A stretch of DNA of 64,000 bases. It comes from Ardenticatenaceae bacterium. Lineage in GTDB: Bacteria > Chloroflexota > Anaerolineae > Promineifilales > Promineifilaceae. Positions 55,024 through 61,820 of the stretch are shown piece after piece. The first letter of the stretch is position 1. Each line of letters starts with the position of its first letter. The notes under the pieces are model-generated. The model saw only the letters and a program-made list of their open reading frames with translations. It did no database searches and had not been told where the DNA came from. Made by a program: the position numbers and the translations under genes. The DNA lies in contig JACKBU010000009.1 in NCBI GenBank assembly GCA_020634395.1, forward strand, positions 62,001 to 126,000. The letters are read 5' to 3'.

Positions 55024-55215
55024 TTTGAGCTATTAGCTGTAAGCTGTTAAGTGATCAGTAGAAAGTTTTCAGAAGACCCGAAGGGTTTGAAACCTGGGCT
55101 ACTCGACTAAATTGGTGCAAAACCCTTCGGGTCTAATTCCCAAAACTTTTTGCGGTTTACTTAGCTGCAAGCTGTTAGCCGGAAGCTTCTTGCTTATAGC
55201 TGACAGCTTACAGCT
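55024..55215. repeat. Composite nested hairpin of about 190 bp
   Basis: The outer arms repeat AGCTGTAAGCTGTTA words on the left and ACAGCTTACAGCTTA words on the right. The next layer is AAAGTTTT (55062-55069) with AAAACTTT (55142-55149). The core AGACCCGAAGGGTTT (55074-55088) and AAACCCTTCGGGTCT (55120-55134) is a perfect 15-bp inverted repeat. It lies between two convergent genes, so it may act as a two-way terminator. The nesting suggests one repeat inserted in another. Confidence 0.8.
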
Positions 55216-56185
55216 TACAGCTTAAAACCATCCCCCAATCCCGGTTGAACTGTTCCACCACCCAGGGGATGTGGGGAGCGCCGTCGAAGCGCACTTTGTC
55301 CTCGATGAGCATGATCAGCCAGAGGTAGAGGCGGTAGAGGGCGCGGCGGGTCTCGGCGGCGGGCGCGGCAGAGGGCGAACGGCCGTATCCCCCCCAAAAC
55401 GGATCCGCCGCATCCCGGAACATCACCTGGTCGATCTCCGGGTCGCCCCACAAGGCGCGTTCCCAATCAATGATGCCGGTGATGGCGGTACGGCCGTCCA
55501 CCACATCCACAAAAATGTTCCCCTCCCACAAATCCCAATGCACCAGCCGCGGCACGTCCACCCCGTCCAGCAAGGGGGCCAATTCCTCCAGGCGGGCGCG
55601 CACGGCCGTATAGGGAACCGGCAGCGCCACCCCCAGCCCTTCGCCATCGTCCAGCAGCGCGCCCGTCATGCGCAAAAACGCCTCCCGCCAGGAACTGGCC
55701 GAGAGGTCGGGGCTGTCGTAGCCAAAGCGCGCGCCCGGCAGCGCGTGGATGCGGGCCGCGTATTCGCCCAACTGGCGCAGCACGCGGGCCAGTTCCTGCG
55801 GCGGCATGTCGGCTTTGGCCTGGTCTAACGGCCGTCCGGCCAGCCGGGCCACAAACATATAATCACGGTCCAGCACCCGCCGGCTGCCGTCGTAGGCCAG
55901 CAGCCGGGCCACGGGAATATCCACCTCTTTTTCCACCAGCTGCATGACGGCCGTTTCGCGGCGCATCAGGTCACGCTCATACGTCAGCACCGGCTGGCCG
56001 GGCGGCGGCGCAATGCGCAGCACCACGTCCGGCTGCCCGTCAGAAAGCGCGATGGCATAGGCGGTGTTAAACCAGCCGTCTTTGAGCGGGGTAATAGCGG
56101 CGGGGGAAACGGCCGTGCCAAACTGCGCCCGCACCAACTCCCCAATCACCGCGTCGCTAAACTCACTCTTCGTAAAACTCTTCAT
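55208..56185 (-). CDS. Phosphotransferase family protein (APH fold)
   Basis: This is a 325-residue aminoglycoside-phosphotransferase-fold kinase. The N-terminal lobe has KDGWFNTAYAIALSDGQPDVVLRI (core WFNTAYAIAL), the catalytic loop is HWDLWEGNIFVD (about residue 213) and the metal site is IIDWERALWGDPEID (about residue 235). GAGGTG precedes the ATG. Unlike the protein at 24919 it lacks ACAD10/11 features, so the substrate could be a small amino alcohol, sugar or macrolide-type compound. Two perfect hairpins lie just upstream. Confidence 0.83.
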   Translation of the reverse strand: MKSFTKSEFSDAVIGELVRAQFGTAVSPAAITPLKDGWFNTAYAIALSDGQPDVVLRIAPPPGQPVLTYERDLMRRETAVMQLVEKEVDIPVARLLAYDGSRRVLDRDYMFVARLAGRPLDQAKADMPPQELARVLRQLGEYAARIHALPGARFGYDSPDLSASSWREAFLRMTGALLDDGEGLGVALPVPYTAVRARLEELAPLLDGVDVPRLVHWDLWEGNIFVDVVDGRTAITGIIDWERALWGDPEIDQVMFRDAADPFWGGYGRSPSAAPAAETRRALYRLYLWLIMLIEDKVRFDGAPHIPWVVEQFNRDWGMVLSCKL

Positions 56186-56196
56186 TGTTCACCTCA

Positions 56197-56227
56197 GATG
56201 GGTCCAATCTTAAAGAGTGGACCCATC
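56197..56227. repeat. GATGGGTCCA inverted repeat
   Basis: GATGGGTCCA (56197-56206) and TGGACCCATC (56218-56227) are perfect 10-bp arms about ten bases before the leftward phosphotransferase start. The site could act as an operator or as an mRNA leader hairpin. Confidence 0.7.
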
Positions 56228-56240
56228 TCTGCAAAGTAAA

Positions 56241-56273
56241 AGTGCGCTACACCTGGATCAAGTGTAGCGCACT
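56241..56273. repeat. AGTGCGCTACAC inverted repeat
   Basis: AGTGCGCTACAC (56241-56252) and GTGTAGCGCACT (56262-56273) are perfect 12-bp arms with a nine-base loop. On the minus strand they follow the GH3 gene and precede the phosphotransferase; there is no T tract of note. Confidence 0.7.
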
Positions 56274-56369
56274 ACAAAAGGGAGGAAAAACCCAAATGAA
56301 AGCCTGTCAAAACTGAGAATAAAAGCACGGTAAAATCAAGGGTCTTTGGGGTTTCGTGGACTTCGGTCT

Positions 56370-56426
56370 GATGCGTGATACGTAATACGTGAACTCTCCT
56401 CGGTCACGCATCACGTTTCACGCATC
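56370..56426. repeat. GATGCGTGATACGT-word hairpin after the GH3 gene
   Basis: The 23-base arms 56370-56392 and 56404-56426 match at 20 positions. They are built from GCGTGATACGT words, as at 17320 and 34587. The rest of the 300-base gap (56186-56486) holds the two hairpins listed separately and no gene. Confidence 0.75.
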
Positions 56427-56486
56427 ATTCGCTGTCAATACCCTGAATTCCTAAAGAGCCGAACAAATCCGGGTACCCATCCCAGG

Positions 56487-59192
56487 CTAAGGCGTGGTCA
56501 GGCCATAACCATAGGGGAACAGTGGTCCCTCTTCGCCCTCGCCCAGATTGGCAAAGTCGAACGGCAGTTGATCGGCGCTGCGCGGCCAGGTGTAGGACAG
56601 CTTGCCGGTAAACGGCGCGTCGCCAAACAGCACGTCGGCCACGCCCTGCCCTTCCGTGCCGGGCAGCCAGGCCGCTACCAGCGCGTCCCAACTATCCAGC
56701 CTGTCGGTAATCACCAACGGCCGTCCCGAAACCAGCACCACCACCAACTGCTCGCAGCGCTCCTCCATGCGCTGGATCATGCGCAGGTCGTTGACCGGCA
56801 GGCGCAGGTCGGCGCTGTCACCCAGCCCCTCGGCATAAGGTGGTTCCCCAACAACACCCAGGCATACGGCCGTCTGGTCGGCCGGGACATCCTCAAAGCG
56901 GCCAAACTTGTCGTAGATAACCGTCGTCTCCGGCGAAACCGTCGCCTGGACCGCCTGCAAAATCGTCGTGCCGGGGGTAATGTTGCCCGGACGGCCCTGC
57001 CACTCAATCGTCCAGCCGCCGGATTGGATGCCGATGTTGTCGGCCGCTTCGCCGCCCACCAGCAGCAGCGGCACGTCCTTTGCCAGCGGCAGCAGGTCCC
57101 CATCATTCTTCAGCAGCACTTGCGATTCGGCCACGGCCTGCCGCGCCACCGCCCGGTGCTCTTCGGAGCCAACCAGCGGCAGCAGCGCCGGGTCGGAATA
57201 GGGATGCTCAAACAGGCCCATCTCAAATTTCACTTTGAGGATGTTGGTCACCGCCTCGTCGATGCGCTCCATAGAGACGGCCCCATCCTCCACCGCCTGG
57301 GTCAGCGTGGCGATGAAGCGGTTGTAGTCATAGGGGACCATGTTCATGTCGATGCCGGCGTTAACGGCCGTCACTACGGCCGTGTAATAATCATTGTCGA
57401 TCTGGTCAATCCCGCCCCAGTCGGACACAATAAAACCGTCAAAACCCAGTTCATCACGCAGCACGTCGGTCATCAGGTACTGCTGCGCGTGCATCTTCAA
57501 CCCATCCCAACTGGAATAGGAGGTCATAATGTTTTGCGCCCCGGCCGCGATCACGGCCGTGTACGGCGGCAGATGGATGGCCCGCAGCGTGGCCTCGTCC
57601 ACGTCCGTCACGCCCTGGTCCAACTGGTAGCTGCCCGTGGTGGAGCTGCCCCAGGCGGTGCCGCCGTCGCCCACGTAATGCTTGGGCGTCGCCAGCACGG
57701 TATCCGGCGCGGCCAAATCCTCGCCTTGCAGCCCTTGCATATAGGCTACCGCCAGCGCCGAAACCAGGTCAGTGTTTTCGCCATACGCCTCGTAGGTGCG
57801 GCCCCAGCGAATGTCCTGCGGCACGGCCACCACCGGCGCATAATCCCAGTAAATGCCCGTGGCAATCATCTCCTGCGCCGTCACCCGGCCAATTTGCTCC
57901 ATCAGCGCCGGGTTGTTGGCCGCCCCCAGGCCGATATTGTGCGGGAAGATCACCGCGCCCTGGACGTTGTTGTGCCCGTGCACCGCGTCCACGCCGTAAA
58001 TCAGGGGAATGGCCAGCGGCGATTCCAGCGCGTACGCCTGGAAGCCATCCACCATTTCCGCCCACGCTTCTGGCGTGTTGGGGGTGGGATAGCCGCCGCC
58101 GCCGCTGAGCAGCCCGCCAATCCCGCGCGCGGCAATGTCATCGGCCACGATACTGTTCTTTTCCACCAGCGTCATCTGCCCGATTTTGTCGGCCAGGGTC
58201 ATGCGCGCCAGCAGGTCGGCCACCCGCTCGTCGACGGGCAGGTCGGGGTTTTTGTAGGGCGCGTCAGCGGGAACCGCTTCGCGTTCCGGGCCGGGCGTCG
58301 GCTCGGGCACGTCGGCGACCACGTCGCTCTGCCCAATCTCAAAGAAGACGAGCTGCCCAAAGACGGCCGGGTTCTGGTAAGAAGTGTCGCCCTTGTCGGC
58401 CAGCGACCAGATCACTTTCAGGTTGCGGTCTTGCTCAGAGGCGCTGTTCAGATGTACCTGGAAGCCGATCACATTGCCATGCTCGCGCTGGATATTCCAG
58501 ACGTTGTTCTTCAGCGGGATGGCCATTTCCACGGCGTAACCGGTGTCGGTGGTGGCCACCTGGACCTGAGCGTCGGACGCAGCGCCGTTGACCCCGCCCA
58601 GCACAATCTCATCCAGCGGTTTGCCGGCGTTCAGGGCCGGCACAGTGATTTGGGCCACGCCGTCGCGGTAGGAAGTGAGGCCCAAATCGCCGGTAGCGTT
58701 GATGTAAAACTCGACGGAATCCTCGTTCCAGTAGTCTTCGCCATGCTGTCCGGTGATGATTTTGGCGTCGGTCACGTCGGCCATCAGGTAGAGGTACTCA
58801 TCATCGGCGGCGGCGGCAAAGGAAACGGCCGTCGACCCCCGCACCTGCGCCGCCGTCTCGGGAATCAAGACTTTGGGCACGCCCTGCCAGTCACTCAGGT
58901 CGCCATCCAGGGTGATCGCCACGGGGAAGGGAGCCAGGTAGGTTTCGCCGGGCACGCCAGCGGGGGCCAGCATCGCTTCTACGGCCGTTTCCACCGTCTC
59001 CGCTTCTGCGGTGGGCGCTTCGGTCGGCTCTGGTGCGGTGGTGGGTGCGGGCACGGCCGTGTTGGTGGGTACGGCCGTGGGCGACTCAGCTGGCGCTTCT
59101 GTGGGCACAGGTGTAGCCGCCTCTGGCGCACCGCCGCAAGCGACCAGGAATACCATTAACAGGAATAAGGCCAGACGGCCGTTTCTCTTCAT
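56487..59192 (-). CDS. Secreted GH3 glycosidase lipoprotein with CBM9-like domain
   Basis: This is a 901-residue exported beta-glucosidase-type enzyme. The signal RLALFLLMVFLVAC ends at cysteine 19 (lipobox). A Pro/Thr/Glu-rich tether runs to about residue 75, then a CBM9-like domain (about 80-255; VAITLDGDLSDWQG and DEYLYLMADVTD), then the GH3 domains from about residue 285. The catalytic nucleophile Asp lies in GFIVSDWGGID, and KHYVGDG supplies a substrate-binding Lys-His. AGAGGAGAGG precedes the ATG; the frame extends to 59468 but that part has no homology-like features. It probably trims beta-glucans or related oligosaccharides at the cell surface. Confidence 0.93.
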   Translation of the reverse strand: MKRNGRLALFLLMVFLVACGGAPEAATPVPTEAPAESPTAVPTNTAVPAPTTAPEPTEAPTAEAETVETAVEAMLAPAGVPGETYLAPFPVAITLDGDLSDWQGVPKVLIPETAAQVRGSTAVSFAAAADDEYLYLMADVTDAKIITGQHGEDYWNEDSVEFYINATGDLGLTSYRDGVAQITVPALNAGKPLDEIVLGGVNGAASDAQVQVATTDTGYAVEMAIPLKNNVWNIQREHGNVIGFQVHLNSASEQDRNLKVIWSLADKGDTSYQNPAVFGQLVFFEIGQSDVVADVPEPTPGPEREAVPADAPYKNPDLPVDERVADLLARMTLADKIGQMTLVEKNSIVADDIAARGIGGLLSGGGGYPTPNTPEAWAEMVDGFQAYALESPLAIPLIYGVDAVHGHNNVQGAVIFPHNIGLGAANNPALMEQIGRVTAQEMIATGIYWDYAPVVAVPQDIRWGRTYEAYGENTDLVSALAVAYMQGLQGEDLAAPDTVLATPKHYVGDGGTAWGSSTTGSYQLDQGVTDVDEATLRAIHLPPYTAVIAAGAQNIMTSYSSWDGLKMHAQQYLMTDVLRDELGFDGFIVSDWGGIDQIDNDYYTAVVTAVNAGIDMNMVPYDYNRFIATLTQAVEDGAVSMERIDEAVTNILKVKFEMGLFEHPYSDPALLPLVGSEEHRAVARQAVAESQVLLKNDGDLLPLAKDVPLLLVGGEAADNIGIQSGGWTIEWQGRPGNITPGTTILQAVQATVSPETTVIYDKFGRFEDVPADQTAVCLGVVGEPPYAEGLGDSADLRLPVNDLRMIQRMEERCEQLVVVLVSGRPLVITDRLDSWDALVAAWLPGTEGQGVADVLFGDAPFTGKLSYTWPRSADQLPFDFANLGEGEEGPLFPYGYGLTTP

Positions 59193-59217
59193 TCTCTTCC
59201 TCTCCTCTAAAATCCAG

Positions 59218-59246
59218 CTTCCCGGAGGTTCGGAACTTCCGGGAGG
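59218..59246. repeat. CTTCCCGGAGGTT hairpin between the GH3 genes
   Basis: CTTCCCGGAGGTT (59218-59230) pairs with AACTTCCGGGAGG (59234-59246) with two G-T-type mismatches. It belongs to the same word family as 19623-19655 and 54130-54141. Confidence 0.65.
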
Positions 59247-59254
59247 CTTTGCTC

Positions 59255-61735
59255 TCATGTCGGTACTGTAGATAACTGCGGAGCGTGATAGCGCGCGTTG
59301 GAAACGGCCGTGGCCCCATCCCAGGCAAAGCGCCCTTCCAGCCGCACGTCGCGGGACGAACTGCCCACACGCACGACAAACTCTCCCGGCTCTACGACCC
59401 AGCCAGACGCGGCCGGATCGTAATAGGCCAGCGATTGGCCGGTCAGCTTCAGGGTGACAGTCTGGCACTCGCCTGGCTCCAGGTGAATTTTGGCGAAGGC
59501 TTTGAGCTCTTGTAACGGCCGTACCAGACGACTCTCCACATCACTCACATAGACCTGCACCACTTCCTGCCCGGCGCACGGGCCGGTATTCGTCACGTCC
59601 ACGCTCACCAGGATCTCGTCATCAGAGCCAAAGGTCTCGCCGTTCAGGCGCAAATTCTCGTAGGCAAAGGTGGTGTAAGACAGCCCGTGCCCAAAGGGGA
59701 ACAGCGGCTCCAGCCGCTTTTTGTCGTAGAAGCGGTAACCGACGAAGATGCCCTCGCCGTAGTGGACACGGCCGTTTTCGCCAGGGTAGTTGATAAAAGC
59801 CGGATTGTCTTCCAGGCGCACCGGGAACGTGGTCGGCAGCTTGCCGGATGGCGTCACGTCGCCAAACAGCACATCGGCCAGCGCGTTGCCCGCTTCCTGC
59901 CCGCCATACCACTGCTGCAAGATGGCCGGCACTTCGGCCAGCCAGGGCATTTCTACCGGCGACCCCACGTTCAAGACAACCACCGTATGGGGGTTGGCAG
60001 CCGCCACGCGGCTGATAAGCTCGTTCTGGCGGCCGACCAGGGCCATGTCGGTCCGGTCGAAACCTTCGCTCTCCCACTCGTTGGTCAGCCCGGCGACGAT
60101 GATGGCCACGTCGGATTGGGCAGCCAGGTCTACGGCCGTCTGAAGCGGATCGGCGGGCAGGGGTGGCTGGCAGCCCAGGCGCAGCGTGCGCCAACCGCTG
60201 TCCGGCGCAGTGCTGTACTCGACGGTCAGATCCACAGGTTTGCCGGCGGCATGGGAAAGGGTAACGGCCGTTTTCTCATCGGCAATCTCGGCCCAGCGGT
60301 CAATCAAAAGCTGCCCATCCACCCACAACCGCGCCCGGCCAATCTGCCACACCACCAGTTCGTACTCGCCATCCTCGGGCACGGTCAGGCGGCCCTGCAG
60401 CCGCGCCGAAAAGTGGGCCGGATCGACGTACGGATCAACCGTGCCGAACCAGGAGAAGGCACTTTTATCCACCACCTGCGTATGTACCGGCTCGCCTTCC
60501 AGCTCGGGATTATCGTAGTAGGTCAGGGTAAACCCGGGGGATTGGCCGTCAACGGCCGTGACCCAATCCATGTCCAGCGTCGGGGGCTGCCAATGGATAG
60601 GGGTGCCAAGAGCATAATTGACCTGCACTGTGCCGGCACGCCGCCGGATGCCCGCCAGCGGCGAGACCATATAGAAGGGATTTACCGCCGAACTGCCGCC
60701 ACCCATAATCTGCGCCCATCTGGCATTTTCGCCGATGACGGCGATGGATTGGATCCTGGTGGGATCGAGAGGCAGCAGGTCACCTTCATTTTTCAGCAGC
60801 ACAATGGCTTCGGCAGCGGCGCGGCGCGCTACCCGCCGGTGGGCAGGCCGGTCGATGGCCTGCTCAGGTGCCAGTTCCGGTTGATCAAAGGCGCCCACAC
60901 GGGCCAGCAAACGCAGCAGGCGGCGCACTTTGTCGTCGATGTGGGCCTCCGCCATTTCGCCGGCTTCCACCGCGGCGATGATTTTTTCCGGATCCATCCA
61001 GCGCGCCGGTCCAGGCATCTCCAGGTCCAGACGGCCGTTGGGCACGTTGTCGCTGTAAGTACCGTACCAGTCAGAGATCACCGCGCCGTCGTAGCCCCAG
61101 CCTTCTTTGAGCACGTCGTGGAGCAGGTCGTTTTCGCTGGCGTGCACGCCGTTGACGCGGTTATAGGAACTCATCAGGCTCCAGGGTTGGGCGGCCATGG
61201 CGATGCGAAACGGTTCCAGATAAATTTCGTGCAACGGCCGTTCCGCCACCTCAGAACTCATGGAAAAGCGCTCAAACTCCTGCTCATTGCAGACGAAGTG
61301 CTTGATACAGGCCGCCACGCCCTGGCTTTGCAGGCCGCGAATATAAGCCGAAGCCATCGTTCCACTGAGGAAAGGGTCTTCGGCGTAACACTCAAAGTTG
61401 CGTCCAGCGATAGGCGTGCGATGAATATTCACCGTAGGAGCCAGGAGCACATGAGCGCCTTTGGCTTTGGTTTCTTCGGCCAGCGCTGCGCCCACCTGCT
61501 CCACCAACGCCGGGTTCCAGGTAGCACCCAGGGCTGCGCCTACCGGGAAACAGGCCGATTTAGGACCGGTGTTGCCATCCTGGCCGCGTGCGCCGTTGGG
61601 TCCGTCGGTCACTTTAAGGGCGGGAATGCCCAGGCGCGGGATGGGAGCGGTGCGCCACATGTCGGTCCCAGCCAGCAAAGAAACCTTCTCGGCCAGGGTC
61701 ATAGCTTGCAAAATGTCGTCAATTCGTTCGTTCAT
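59255..61735 (-). CDS. GH3 beta-glucosidase with PA14 domain
   Basis: This 826-residue glycosidase has no signal peptide, so it is probably cytoplasmic. The N-terminal GH3 barrel (about 1-290) has VTDGPNGARG and the Lys-His pair KHF (145-147), with the nucleophile Asp222 in GAVISDWYGTYS. The second GH3 domain includes IVLLKNEGDLLPL. A PA14 domain is inserted (about 385-535; FTLTYYDN and RLTVPEDGEYEL), and a fibronectin-III-like domain ends the protein (about 690-800; AGQEVVQVYVSD). This is the architecture of KlBgl1-like beta-glucosidases. It lies 62 bases upstream of the secreted GH3 gene on the same strand, so they are likely co-transcribed. Confidence 0.94.
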   Translation of the reverse strand: MNERIDDILQAMTLAEKVSLLAGTDMWRTAPIPRLGIPALKVTDGPNGARGQDGNTGPKSACFPVGAALGATWNPALVEQVGAALAEETKAKGAHVLLAPTVNIHRTPIAGRNFECYAEDPFLSGTMASAYIRGLQSQGVAACIKHFVCNEQEFERFSMSSEVAERPLHEIYLEPFRIAMAAQPWSLMSSYNRVNGVHASENDLLHDVLKEGWGYDGAVISDWYGTYSDNVPNGRLDLEMPGPARWMDPEKIIAAVEAGEMAEAHIDDKVRRLLRLLARVGAFDQPELAPEQAIDRPAHRRVARRAAAEAIVLLKNEGDLLPLDPTRIQSIAVIGENARWAQIMGGGSSAVNPFYMVSPLAGIRRRAGTVQVNYALGTPIHWQPPTLDMDWVTAVDGQSPGFTLTYYDNPELEGEPVHTQVVDKSAFSWFGTVDPYVDPAHFSARLQGRLTVPEDGEYELVVWQIGRARLWVDGQLLIDRWAEIADEKTAVTLSHAAGKPVDLTVEYSTAPDSGWRTLRLGCQPPLPADPLQTAVDLAAQSDVAIIVAGLTNEWESEGFDRTDMALVGRQNELISRVAAANPHTVVVLNVGSPVEMPWLAEVPAILQQWYGGQEAGNALADVLFGDVTPSGKLPTTFPVRLEDNPAFINYPGENGRVHYGEGIFVGYRFYDKKRLEPLFPFGHGLSYTTFAYENLRLNGETFGSDDEILVSVDVTNTGPCAGQEVVQVYVSDVESRLVRPLQELKAFAKIHLEPGECQTVTLKLTGQSLAYYDPAASGWVVEPGEFVVRVGSSSRDVRLEGRFAWDGATAVSNARYHAPQLSTVPT

Positions 61736-61760
61736 CGTTTTCTCTCAGTATCCAGGTTTT

Positions 61761-61817
61761 AACGTGGGACGCAGATTCTTGGGCGGGTTCCACTGCAAAC
61801 ATCTGCGGCAGCACGTT
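61761..61817. repeat. GGACGCAGAT hairpin
   Basis: AACGTG (61761-61766) and CGCAGAT (61770-61776) face ATCTGCG (61801-61807) and CACGTT (61812-61817). It sits between the two leftward genes. The words GGACGCAG and CTGCG recur at 11540 and 39395. Confidence 0.6.
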
Positions 61818-61820
61818 TTT

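Noticed and set aside
56568..59159. 863-codon rightward open frame opposite the secreted GH3 gene
   Set aside because: It is composed of His/Arg/Val/Gly-rich sequence with no family motif. The minus-strand GH3 reading is certain from its catalytic motifs and signal peptide.
59687..61762. 691-codon rightward open frame opposite the second GH3 gene
   Set aside because: It is the antisense shadow of the GH3 gene with the same His/Gln/Gly-rich character and no ribosome-binding site.
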